Shown here: piece after piece, positions 22,949 through 29,536 of the stretch | How positions within the stretch are numbered: position 1 is the stretch's first letter | Layout: every line of letters begins with the position of its first letter | Assembly: GCA_041493345.1 (NCBI GenBank) | Contig: JBGPYQ010000013.1 | Location: 1-29,536 of the forward strand | Reading direction: 5' to 3' | Source: VBDM01 sp041493345 | GTDB taxonomy: Bacteria; Pseudomonadota; Gammaproteobacteria; Burkholderiales; SG8-39 | Length of the DNA stretch: 29,536 bases | Made by a program: the position numbers and the translations under genes | Notes under the pieces: model-generated | Databases searched by the model: none | Told to the model about the DNA's origin: nothing | The model's input: only the letters and a program-made list of their open reading frames with translations

Positions 22949-23425
22949 TTACGGCTGGAGCTGGCCGCGGATTTCTCCGCCCTTGTGCGCCGCGCTGTGC
23001 ACGTTCACGTAAAGACCCCCCGCCTTATAGGTGTCGTACTGCGCATCCGTAAACTTGGCCCCTGCCGAAACAGACCAGACGTTTGCGGATGTTTTGGCGA
23101 GAGGAACGATCACCGGCCCGTTCTTGCCCGCCGCGCCCTGGTGGATGTGGGCCGCGGTGGCGGCGACACCCGTCGTCGTCACGCTTCCGCTGACGGACTT
23201 GTCGGAGCCGACCTTGATGGTGCCTTCGCCCGAAGCGGATGTTTTCACGGGCGGCACTTCATTGGCTCCGCTGAGCGTGACCTTCCCGCCCGAGAACAAT
23301 CCGCCGGCCCATCCAGTCGCCCCGTCATACCATCCGGTGACCGTGGCGCATCCTCCAAGGAGCATGGCCGTTGCGACGACACCCGCCCAAATGAACCGTT
23401 CGAATCCCTTCAGATTTGCGTTCAT
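22949..23425 (-). CDS. CHRD domain lipoprotein
   Basis: A 158-residue protein with signal peptide and lipobox LLGGC (Cys26). From about residue 48 it is one CHRD domain: VTLSGANEVPPVKTSASGEG, AAHIHQGAAGKNGPVIVPLA and GLYVNVHSAAHKGGEIRGQL. The EVPPV, HIHxG and YVNVHSxxxxGGEIRGQL blocks are diagnostic. CHRD is a small beta-sandwich named after chordin; bacterial copies are secreted and of unknown function. Some cluster with oxidase or metal genes, but none is evident here. The start ATG 23425 has GGAGGAA (23430-23436) upstream, a good ribosome site. Convergent with the methyltransferase-like gene. Confidence 0.92.
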   Translation of the reverse strand: MNANLKGFERFIWAGVVATAMLLGGCATVTGWYDGATGWAGGLFSGGKVTLSGANEVPPVKTSASGEGTIKVGSDKSVSGSVTTTGVAATAAHIHQGAAGKNGPVIVPLAKTSANVWSVSAGAKFTDAQYDTYKAGGLYVNVHSAAHKGGEIRGQLQP

Positions 23426-23605
23426 TCCGTTTCCTCCATTTCGATTGACCGCTCAAGAGAATACTCTTTCCCCCCGTGTCCTAGGATAGCTCCATGAAGA
23501 TCACTGGGCGCCGGGCATTATGCCCATTTTCCACGAAATGCCACACGAATTCGCTGGGGACAGGCCTGGGCCGGGTATTAGAATGCCGAGTCCGGGAATG
23601 AACGC

Positions 23606-24466
23606 ATGTCCGAACGCATCCCCCCCATAACCGCCGAGATCACCTACACGGTGGATTCGGGCGAGAAGCTGGTCAACGAGACCTTCGGCCCCAATAACAT
23701 TCGTCGCAAGACCACCGGTACCTACGAGCGGCGCAGGATGAGCATCCGCGACGCTCGCCCGCTCGCGGACCGGCTGTCGCTCGACGAAAACGGCTTCGTG
23801 CTCGTCGAGCACAGTACTGCGGTCGCGGATTTCTTCGACGCAAGGCAATTGAAATCCGTGTATTACCCGGAGATCGAGCGGCTGGTGAAGGCCGTTTGCG
23901 GCGCCTCGCGCGTGCTCGTTTTCGACCACACGCTGCGCTCGGGGGACGAGGCGGAGAGGGAGGCCAGACAAATCCGCGAGCCGGTGCTCGCCGCGCACAA
24001 CGACTACACCGAATGGTCCGGACCGCAGCGCGTGCGCGAGCTTCTGCCCGGCGAGGCGGATGACTTGCTGCGGCACCGCTTCGCCATCATCCAGGTCTGG
24101 CGCGCCATCGACAGGCCCATCGTCGCCAACCCGCTTGCCGTCGCCGATGCCCGCAGCGTGGCGCCCGGCGATCTGCTCGTTGCCGAGCGACGCTATCCGC
24201 ACCGGGTAGGCCAGACGTACCGGCTGCGCTACAACCCCGCCCACCGCTGGTTCTATTTCTCCGGGATGCGGCGCGACGAGGCGCTGGTGTTCAAGGTATT
24301 CGACTCGGAAAAGGACGGCCGGGCGCGCTTCACTCCCCACACGTCGTTCGATGACCCCGATTCTCCGGCCGATGCCCCGCCCCGCCAGAGCATCGAGGCG
24401 CGCACCCTTGCTTTCTTTGCGCCTGCGGCGGGACCCGGTGGCGCCGCCAGTCAGTCCAGCCTGTGA
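23606..24466 (+). CDS. CmcJ/NvfI family oxygenase-like protein
   Basis: A 286-residue soluble protein. Family blocks include ITYTVDSGEKLVNETFGPNN, YYPEIERLVKAVCGASRVLV, FDHTLRSGD and AAHNDYTEW. The last gives H131 and D133, an HxD pair as in the 2-oxoglutarate/Fe(II) jelly roll. AIIQVWRAIDRPIVANPLAV, WFYFSGMRRDEALVFKVFDS and TPHTSFDDP (H245) complete the iron triad. CmcJ acts in cephamycin C 7-alpha-methoxylation with CmcI, and NvfI is a fungal dioxygenase. Bacterial relatives are mostly uncharacterised, so the natural substrate is unknown and no biosynthetic cluster lies nearby. The 3' end overlaps the convergent cytochrome gene by 16 bases. No strong ribosome site before ATG 23606. Confidence 0.88.
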   Translation: MSERIPPITAEITYTVDSGEKLVNETFGPNNIRRKTTGTYERRRMSIRDARPLADRLSLDENGFVLVEHSTAVADFFDARQLKSVYYPEIERLVKAVCGASRVLVFDHTLRSGDEAEREARQIREPVLAAHNDYTEWSGPQRVRELLPGEADDLLRHRFAIIQVWRAIDRPIVANPLAVADARSVAPGDLLVAERRYPHRVGQTYRLRYNPAHRWFYFSGMRRDEALVFKVFDSEKDGRARFTPHTSFDDPDSPADAPPRQSIEARTLAFFAPAAGPGGAASQSSL

Positions 24467-25557
24467 TCGAACCGGGCTTCGATCGTACGTGACGATTCCG
24501 GAATCCGAACCCGGACGGTGATCAGGTAAGGCGTCTTTCCCTTCAACTTCATGTAATTTCCGTAGCTTGCCGCGCCTATCGCCATCGCTTCCAGCGTCTT
24601 CGACTCGCTCGTCATGCCGGCTTGCTCGACCTGGATTTCGACTTGCGCGCCGCTGATCGGGGCGTTGCTCGCGCGATCGAAGAGGGAGACGTTGATGTGG
24701 TAGTAGCCGGGGCCTGTCGGAACCCCTCCGTGCATGGTTCTTTCGATGGATTGCTCCGGAAACGCGAAGAGACTCTCCGCCGGCGCGAACCCCAGGAATA
24801 TTTCCATCCCGCCCACGGTCTTGTGATTGGGATCCGACGTCGCAGCCTTCGCTGCGGCCGCAGTCGTTGCGCCGCGCGCTCCCCTGGAATCGCCCGCGGG
24901 CGAAGCACCTGGATTGAACATATAGGTGATCGCGGCGCGAATCTCGGAATCGGTAAGATTGGCCGCGCCGCCGCGGGGAGGCATGCCGCCGTGCCCCCTG
25001 ATCGCGGAGCGAACCAGGTTATCGAGCCCCTGCTTCATTCGCGGTACCCAGGCATTTTTGTCGCCGATTCTGGGCGCGCCGCCTGTGCTTTCCTGATGGC
25101 ACTTCGTGCACTGCGCCTTGACGACCTGCTCGCCGCTTCGCTCAGCGGCCAAGTCCTTCTCGCTGGCGGGCTCTACCCAGCGGCCTCCCGATCTGTTGAC
25201 CATGTAAGTGACGGCGCGTCCGATTTCGAGATCGGTGAGCCCCGGACTGCCGCCATGCGCGGGCATCTGGCGGATGCCCTTGAGCGCGTGTTGCGTGAGG
25301 CTCGTGAGGCCTTGCGACGCGCGCTTGCTCCATGCGTTCCGGTCGCCGATTTTCGGAGCGCCGTTCTGGCCCGTCCCGTGGCACGAGAGGCAGACCGCAT
25401 CGACCACTTCCTTGCCGCTGCGCCCGCCGCCCTGGGCGCTTGCCTCTTGCAGCACGACCGGCGCCGCGAAAACAAGCACGGCGGCCAATATCAGCCGCTC
25501 CGGTCTCCTGACAAAGGTTGAACGATCATCGACGCGCATATTGGCAATCATGAACAT
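24451..25557 (-). CDS. Dihaem c-type cytochrome with a C-terminal periplasmic domain
   Basis: A 368-residue exported protein. A signal peptide (hydrophobic LILAAVLVFAAPVVLQ) precedes two cytochrome c5-type domains: CLSCH (C56, C59, H60) with probable ligand M98, and CTKCH (C150, C153, H154) with M192, each followed by the c5-like (L/G)TDxEIxxAxTYM block. A Gly/Ala-rich linker leads to a C-terminal beta-rich domain from about residue 245, including GGMEIFLGFAPAESLF and YYHINVSLFDRASN. This combination suggests a periplasmic electron carrier. ATG 25557 directly abuts GGAGAG; ATG 25551 is better spaced and may be the true start. An FNR-like box lies upstream at 25639. The 3' end overlaps the CmcJ-like gene by 16 bases. 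Confidence 0.9.
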   Translation of the reverse strand: MFMIANMRVDDRSTFVRRPERLILAAVLVFAAPVVLQEASAQGGGRSGKEVVDAVCLSCHGTGQNGAPKIGDRNAWSKRASQGLTSLTQHALKGIRQMPAHGGSPGLTDLEIGRAVTYMVNRSGGRWVEPASEKDLAAERSGEQVVKAQCTKCHQESTGGAPRIGDKNAWVPRMKQGLDNLVRSAIRGHGGMPPRGGAANLTDSEIRAAITYMFNPGASPAGDSRGARGATTAAAAKAATSDPNHKTVGGMEIFLGFAPAESLFAFPEQSIERTMHGGVPTGPGYYHINVSLFDRASNAPISGAQVEIQVEQAGMTSESKTLEAMAIGAASYGNYMKLKGKTPYLITVRVRIPESSRTIEARFDHRLD

Positions 25558-25581
25558 CTCTCCATCGCGATCCGGCCGTGC

Positions 25582-25611
25582 ATTCTAAAGCCTGCGCCGT
25601 ACACCCATCAA
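25582..25611 (-). promoter_or_regulatory. Candidate promoter of the dihaem cytochrome gene
   Basis: On the minus strand, TTGATG (25606-25611) and TAGAAT (25582-25587) are spaced by 18 bases, with -10 matching five of six consensus bases and -35 four. Transcription would start near 25575, 18 bases before ATG 25557. The FNR-like box centre lies about 70 bases upstream of that start. Confidence 0.4.
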
Positions 25612-25638
25612 CAAGACAACTTTTCGGTGCCGGCTGTT

Positions 25639-25652
25639 TTGACCTGGATCAA
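25639..25652. promoter_or_regulatory. FNR/Anr-like box between divergent genes
   Basis: TTGACCTGGATCAA matches the FNR/Anr consensus TTGAT-N4-ATCAA at nine of ten defined positions. It lies between the divergent cytochrome gene (minus) and the CocE-type hydrolase gene (plus). Oxygen-responsive control of the cytochrome is plausible but unproven. Confidence 0.4.
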
Positions 25653-25725
25653 CGTTCAGGCAAAATCGACTTGGGTCAGACTAACATTGTTGGCGATAAC
25701 CGGTTCATCAAGAGGAGTCGAGGAA

Positions 25726-27468
25726 ATGACGGCGACAAGTACCGAAATCCGCGAGGGCATGCGCATCGAGTGGGACGTGCCGATCAGGATGGACGACGGC
25801 CTGACGCTGCGCGCGGACGTGTTCCGCCCTGCAGGAGAAGGCCGCTGCCCGGTGATTCTCAGCTACGGCCCTTACGGCAAGGGGCTCGCGTTCCAGGAGG
25901 GGTACAAGACCGCGTGGGAAATCATGTCGCGGGAAAACCCCGACGCCGTATCGGGCACCAGCAACCAGTACGCGAACTGGGAGGTCGTCGATCCGGAAAA
26001 GTGGGTGCCCGACGGCTACGCATGCGTGCGCGTCGATTCGCGCGGCGCCGGCCGCTCGCCGGGGACTCTTTGCCACAACAACGCGCGCGAGACCCGCGAC
26101 ATCCACCTGTGCATCGAGTGGGCGGCGGCTCAAGCCTGGTGCAACGGGAAAGTGGGGATGAACGGCATTTCCTATTACGCCAGCAACCAGTGGCGGGCCG
26201 CGGCGTCGCAGCCGCCGCATCTCGCGGCGATCTGCGTGTGGGAAGGCTGGTGCGACAGCTATCGTGACGGCAACCGGCACGGCGGCATCATCTGCAGCTT
26301 CCGCAAGAATTGGCAGGAGATGCAGGTGAAGACCGTGCAGCACGGGCAGGGCGAGCGCGGCGCGAAGAGCCGCGTCACCGGCGATACCGTTTGCGGCCCC
26401 GAGACCCTTTCGCCCGAGGAGTTGGAGAAGAACCGCGAAAACATGTGGGCGGAAATCCTCTCGCGCCCGCTCGATGGGCCCTACTACGGTGAGCGCACGG
26501 CGGATCTCTCCAAGGTCACGGTCCCGCTGCTCTCGGCCGCGAACTGGGGCGGGCAGGGACTGCACACGCGCGGCAACTTCGAGGGTTTTGCGGGCGCGGC
26601 GTCCCGGCAGAAGTGGCTGGAAGTGCACGGCGGCTCGCACTGGGCGCCGTTCTACACCGACTACGGAGTCAAGCTGCAGAAACGCTTCTTCGATCATTTC
26701 CTTAAAGGCGCGGCCAACGGCTGGGAAAAGCAACCGCGGGTCCAGCTGCAGGTGCGCCATCCCGGCGAGAAGTTCGTCCAGCGCCACGAGAACGAATGGC
26801 CGCTCGCGCGCACGAAGTGGACGCATTTCCACCTCGATCCGAAGCAAATGAGCCTGTCTGCGGCGCTGTTTGCCGGCGAACGGTCTATCGCCTACGACGC
26901 GATGGGCGAAGGCGTGACCTTCTCCACCCCGCCGCTCGAGCGCGAAACCGAGATCATCGGGCCTTCGGCGCTCAAACTCTTCGTTTCCTCCTCGACCGCC
27001 GACGCCGACCTCTTTGCTGTGCTGCGCGTGTTCGACCCAAAGGGAAAGGAAGTCTCGTTCCAGGGGGCTCTCGACCCGCGCACGCCCGTCGGGCAGGGCT
27101 GGCTGCGCGCATCGCAAAGGAAGCTCGACCCGAAGCGTTCGCTGCCTTACCGCCCCTTCCACGCGCACGACGAGAAGCAGCCGCTCGCGCCCGGTGAGGT
27201 GGTCGAGCTCGACATCGAGATCTGGCCGACCTGCATCGTCGTGCCGGCCGGTTACCGCATTGCGCTCACGATCCGCGGAAAGGATTACGAGCACCAGGGG
27301 GAAGCGGCGTCGCTTTCCAATATGAAGAATCCCATGCGCGGCTGCGGACCCTTCCTGCACGACGACCCGACCGACCGGCCGCCGGCGATTTTCGGCGGCA
27401 AGGTCACGCTGCATTTCGGCGGGGCACGGCAAGCAAGCGTGTTGCTGCCGGTGATACCTCCGAGATAG
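25726..27468 (+). CDS. CocE/NonD family serine hydrolase
   Basis: A 580-residue hydrolase from ATG 25726, with AGGAG (25712-25716) and AGGA (25721-25724) just upstream; longer frames start outside the family N-terminus. The alpha/beta-hydrolase part shows RMDDGLTLRADVFRP, VRVDSRGAGRSPG and the nucleophile block GMNGISYYASNQW (S149), with H305 in HGGSHWAPFY. The C-terminal jelly-roll domain of the X-Pro dipeptidyl-peptidase type follows (ETEIIGPSALKLFVSSS, then PAGYRIALTIRGKDYEH). Family members include cocaine esterase, glutaryl-7-ACA acylase and peptidases; the substrate here is unknown. Near residue 272, where most members place the triad aspartate, the sequence is ANWGGQGLH without an aspartate, so the triad is either rearranged or different. 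Confidence 0.88.
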   Translation: MTATSTEIREGMRIEWDVPIRMDDGLTLRADVFRPAGEGRCPVILSYGPYGKGLAFQEGYKTAWEIMSRENPDAVSGTSNQYANWEVVDPEKWVPDGYACVRVDSRGAGRSPGTLCHNNARETRDIHLCIEWAAAQAWCNGKVGMNGISYYASNQWRAAASQPPHLAAICVWEGWCDSYRDGNRHGGIICSFRKNWQEMQVKTVQHGQGERGAKSRVTGDTVCGPETLSPEELEKNRENMWAEILSRPLDGPYYGERTADLSKVTVPLLSAANWGGQGLHTRGNFEGFAGAASRQKWLEVHGGSHWAPFYTDYGVKLQKRFFDHFLKGAANGWEKQPRVQLQVRHPGEKFVQRHENEWPLARTKWTHFHLDPKQMSLSAALFAGERSIAYDAMGEGVTFSTPPLERETEIIGPSALKLFVSSSTADADLFAVLRVFDPKGKEVSFQGALDPRTPVGQGWLRASQRKLDPKRSLPYRPFHAHDEKQPLAPGEVVELDIEIWPTCIVVPAGYRIALTIRGKDYEHQGEAASLSNMKNPMRGCGPFLHDDPTDRPPAIFGGKVTLHFGGARQASVLLPVIPPR

Positions 27469-27548
27469 TACGGCGGTCGCCGTTCGTCGCCGCACAAGTT
27501 TACCGTCGAGCTGCCCTTGCTTCCCTTTGACCACGCAAGCTGCTAAAA

Positions 27549-27566
27549 TAGCCAGACTAGCCAGAT
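27549..27566. promoter_or_regulatory. Tandem 9-bp repeats upstream of the toxin-antitoxin pair
   Basis: TAGCCAGAC (27549-27557) and TAGCCAGAT (27558-27566) are direct repeats immediately upstream of the antitoxin ribosome site, and TAAAAT (27544-27549) could be a -10. Antitoxins of this type commonly repress their own promoter, so this is a candidate operator. Confidence 0.35.
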
Positions 27567-27578
27567 TCGGAGGTGTTC

Positions 27579-27833
27579 ATGTCAACGGCAAAGTGGCAAC
27601 TTCAGGATGCCAAAAACCGGCTTTCCGAGGTGGTGCGCAAGGCGCGCAGCGAGGGTCCACAGGTCATTACCGTCCACGGAGCGGATGCGGCTGTAATCAT
27701 CTCGGCGCGGGACTTCGGCAGGATGTCGCGGCGCAAAGGCAGGCTCGTCGATTTTTTCCGCAAGTCGCCGCTGGCCGAAGTTGGACTCAAACCCGACCGC
27801 AGCAGGGATACCGGCAGAAAGATCGACTTGTGA
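27579..27833 (+). CDS. Phd/YefM-type antitoxin
   Basis: An 84-residue antitoxin. ATG 27579 follows GGAGG (27569-27573). It begins MSTAKWQLQDAKNRLSEVVR, the DNA-binding Phd/YefM N-terminus, and continues SEGPQVITVHGADAAVIISA and RDFGRMSRR, ending in a basic toxin-binding tail (PDRSRDTGRKIDL). Length is typical. The stop TGA overlaps the toxin start by four bases (GTGA), so the two are translationally coupled. As a pair with a PIN toxin it is expected to block the toxin and autoregulate the operon. The family is clear; the exact subtype is not important for the function. Confidence 0.93.
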   Translation: MSTAKWQLQDAKNRLSEVVRKARSEGPQVITVHGADAAVIISARDFGRMSRRKGRLVDFFRKSPLAEVGLKPDRSRDTGRKIDL

Positions 27834-28252
27834 GCTTTCTGCTCGACACCAGCGTCGTTTCCGAGCTGGTCAAGAAGAATCCTCACGATCGGGTGCTGGA
27901 CTGGATTGGCGGACAGGATGAGGCTTTACTCTTTCTCAGCGTTCTAACGCTCGGCGAACTGGAAAAAGGAATCGCGAAGCTACCGGCATCGGCGCGTAAG
28001 ACGAGGCTTCTGTCCTGGGTGCGACGCGATCTCGCAGAGCGGTTCGGCAATCGGTTGCTGCCGATCGACATGCACGTCGCTGCACGATGGGGACAGCTTG
28101 CGGGCGAGTCCGAAAGGCGCGGCCGGCCGCTGCCCGTGATCGACAGCCTTCTCGCCGCGACTGCCCTCGTGCACGGTCTTCAGATGGTCACCCGGAACAT
28201 TGAGGATTTTCAGCGCTGCGGTGTAGCCTACGTCGATCCTTGGAACGATTAG
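27830..28252 (+). CDS. VapC/FitB-like PIN-domain ribonuclease toxin
   Basis: A 140-residue PIN-domain protein starting at GTG 27830, overlapping the antitoxin stop by four bases. The acidic triad is present: D6 in SFLLDTSVVSE, E43 in VLTLGELEKGIA and D105 in PVIDSLLAATA, with a further acidic/polar position in TRNIEDF (N123, D126). The C-terminal GVAYVDPWND resembles the FitB ending (VxxxNPWxD), so FitB is the closest characterised relative I recall. It should be a Mg-dependent ribonuclease, neutralised by the upstream Phd-type partner. Targets such as tRNA or rRNA are unknown. Confidence 0.92.
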   Translation: MSFLLDTSVVSELVKKNPHDRVLDWIGGQDEALLFLSVLTLGELEKGIAKLPASARKTRLLSWVRRDLAERFGNRLLPIDMHVAARWGQLAGESERRGRPLPVIDSLLAATALVHGLQMVTRNIEDFQRCGVAYVDPWND

Positions 28253-28261
28253 CGCGGGGAC

Positions 28262-29128
28262 GTGCTCGATCTCACGTCAGTCACGCCACCCCTTCGCGCC
28301 GAGCTCGTTTCCGTTCCCACCGAAACGGTCCCGCTCGACGGCCTCTATTACGAGCCCGAAGGCAAGGCGGCGGGCGCGGCGCTGCTGTTTCACGGCAACA
28401 CCATGAATTTCTATACGGGGCCGCCGCGCTTCCTGCCCCCCGCGCTCACGCGCCTCGGGCTTGCCTGCTTCGCGTTCAACCGACGCGGGCACGACATCCT
28501 TTCCACGCGCAACAGCCGCGAGGCGGTCGGCGGGGCCTTCCAGCTTGCGCGCGAGGGCACCGAGGACAACCGCAGCGCGGCGCGGTGGCTGGCGGCGCGC
28601 GGCTTCGCGCATCCGGTGGTGATCGGGCACAGCAACGGCGGCATGCTTGCCGTGCAGCACGTCGCCGATCATCCGGGAACGCCGGCGCTGGTGCTGCTCT
28701 CGGCGCACCTGGGCGGGAAGAACATTCTCGAGCGCACCAGCCGCGCGGGGCTCATGGCGCAAGACCGCGTCGAGGAATTCACCGCGCGGGCGCGCGCGCT
28801 CGTCGCCGAGGGACGCGGCCGCGAGCTGATGCTGATGCCGGGCTGGTGGTACGCGATCAGCGCCGAGAGCTACCTCGACCGCCTCACCGGGACGCCCGAC
28901 GTGCTCGAGCTCGCACCGACGATCAAATGCCCGACACTCTACGTGCGCGGCGACCAGGAGCCGCGCGAGAATTACCCGGCGGAGGATTTCCAGGCACGCG
29001 CCGGCGGGCCGTGCGACGTGGAAATTGTTCCCGGCTGCGATCACTTCTACAATGGACGCGAAGAAGCGATCCAGCGGTTGGTGTCGTCGTGGATCGCGAA
29101 AGCGCTGCATTTGGACGCGGCGCGATAG
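28262..29128 (+). CDS. Alpha/beta hydrolase
   Basis: A 288-residue serine hydrolase starting at GTG 28262, nine bases after the toxin stop. Core motifs: LLFHGNTMNFYTGPPRFLPP (oxyanion side), VVIGHSNGGMLAVQHVA with S124 in GHSNGG, D231 in LYVRGDQEP and H261 in GCDHFYNG, giving a complete triad with normal spacing. Length is typical of the family. No signal peptide, so cytoplasmic. No lid or specificity clue reveals a substrate. The tight spacing after a toxin-antitoxin pair is probably simple operon packing. A GTG start without a strong ribosome site suggests translational coupling. Confidence 0.88.
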   Translation: MLDLTSVTPPLRAELVSVPTETVPLDGLYYEPEGKAAGAALLFHGNTMNFYTGPPRFLPPALTRLGLACFAFNRRGHDILSTRNSREAVGGAFQLAREGTEDNRSAARWLAARGFAHPVVIGHSNGGMLAVQHVADHPGTPALVLLSAHLGGKNILERTSRAGLMAQDRVEEFTARARALVAEGRGRELMLMPGWWYAISAESYLDRLTGTPDVLELAPTIKCPTLYVRGDQEPRENYPAEDFQARAGGPCDVEIVPGCDHFYNGREEAIQRLVSSWIAKALHLDAAR

Positions 29129-29155
29129 CAAATGCCGTAGTCTCCACGAAATCCG

Positions 29156-29178
29156 TCCCCGAGAAAATAAATCGGGGA
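29156..29178 (+). other. Hairpin after the alpha/beta hydrolase gene
   Basis: TCCCCGA (29156-29162) pairs with TCGGGGA (29172-29178) around loop GAAAATAAA. No T tract follows, so termination is uncertain. Confidence 0.4.
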
Positions 29179-29222
29179 GCGGGGAGCCGACACGTGTTCG
29201 ATCAACGATGAGGAGGAATTTC

Positions 29223-29536
29223 ATGGGAAACGAGATCCAACCCCATAACCAGCGGCCGGCAGCCGTCTGGAGCTCGGGCGGCAGCGCTTACGACAAGATC
29301 AGCCGGGGTATTGCCGACTCGATCGAGCATTGCGTGCTGCGGCTCGACCCGCAGCCGGGCGAATATATCCTGGACCTGAGCACAGGCACCGGCTGGACGT
29401 CCAGGTCGGTGGCGCGGCGAGGGGCTCGCGTAATAGGGGTCGACATCGCCGCCGATCTGGTCGCCGCCGCGCAGAGCACTGCCAAAGCGGAAGGGCTCGC
29501 CATCGAGTATCGGATCGGCGATGCCGAAAGCCTGCC
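29223..29536 (+). CDS. Class I SAM methyltransferase (5' part; runs off the window)
   Basis: The first 104 codons from ATG 29223, preceded by GAGGAGGAA (29209-29217). The N-terminus contains VWSSGGSAYDKISRGIADSI, the usual helical lead of ubiE/methyltransferase-11-like enzymes, then motif I ILDLSTGTGWTSRSVARRGA and motif II VIGVDIAADLVAAAQST, followed by EYRIGDAESLP (motif III region). The glycine-rich STGTGW loop differs from the more common DxGxGxG, which is tolerated in this family. The substrate-binding half is outside the window, so no target can be given. Confidence 0.9.
   Translation, partial: MGNEIQPHNQRPAAVWSSGGSAYDKISRGIADSIEHCVLRLDPQPGEYILDLSTGTGWTSRSVARRGARVIGVDIAADLVAAAQSTAKAEGLAIEYRIGDAESL

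Noticed and set aside
25708..27534. 608-codon minus-strand frame opposite the CocE/NonD hydrolase
   Set aside because: It is an antisense shadow with low-complexity Arg/His/Ala content; the plus-strand gene shows clear catalytic motifs.
1..29536. CRISPR arrays, tRNA or rRNA genes, insertion sequences, integrases and biosynthetic gene clusters
   Set aside because: I saw no regularly spaced identical repeats, no cloverleaf-like gene, and no transposase or integrase motif; the CmcJ-like gene stands alone.

Overview
The window is a GC-rich, gene-dense bacterial chromosome segment with about thirty protein genes on both strands. No phage, transposase, rRNA, tRNA or CRISPR array was recognised. 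The best fit is a betaproteobacterium, probably Burkholderiales or a related soil or sediment lineage. The main reason is the number of Bug/TctC-type periplasmic receptors: two intact, one frameshifted and one small remnant. DUF4337, MAPEG, CHRD and CmcJ/NvfI-type genes fit this too. The lineage is inferred from gene content, not from a marker gene.

Layout. 1-1.6 kb: a partial DUF4337 membrane gene (-), then a Spy/CpxP-like periplasmic protein and a small exported protein (+) ending at a terminator. 1.7-5.5 kb (-): a MAPEG protein and DNA polymerase IV (dinB), then an AI-2E-type permease followed 2 nt later by a RibD C-terminal/dihydrofolate-reductase-fold gene. The last two each carry an in-frame minisatellite. 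5.7-8.2 kb: a MESH1-like (p)ppGpp/NADPH hydrolase, a GNAT acetyltransferase, a degraded Bug fragment, a small BamE-like lipoprotein and a small charged protein. 8.3-10.5 kb: a large haem-binding lipoprotein with a predicted propeller region.

10.6-21 kb is a catabolic region. It holds an enolase-superfamily (mandelate racemase subgroup) enzyme, a small conserved protein, a gene remnant, a Bug gene broken by a frameshift and carrying an inserted palindromic repeat, an intact Bug plus isocitrate/isopropylmalate-type dehydrogenase operon (+), a Bug plus molybdenum hydroxylase large-subunit operon (-), a DUF1993 gene and an oxaloacetate-decarboxylase/PEP-mutase-type lyase. Together these suggest uptake and oxidation of small carboxylic or hydroxy acids, but the substrates cannot be read from sequence.

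21.2-25.6 kb: a lipoprotein, an exported SAM methyltransferase-like protein, a CHRD lipoprotein, a CmcJ/NvfI-type oxygenase and a dihaem cytochrome c with an FNR-like box upstream. 25.7-29.5 kb (+): a CocE/NonD hydrolase, a Phd/PIN toxin-antitoxin pair, an alpha/beta hydrolase immediately after it, and a methyltransferase cut by the window end.

I found no clearly undescribed multi-gene system. The most informative unusual signals are the damaged Bug genes with their palindromic repeats, the paired in-frame minisatellites in one operon, the molybdenum hydroxylase large subunit without its electron-transfer partners, and a perfect FNR-type palindrome at a gene end.
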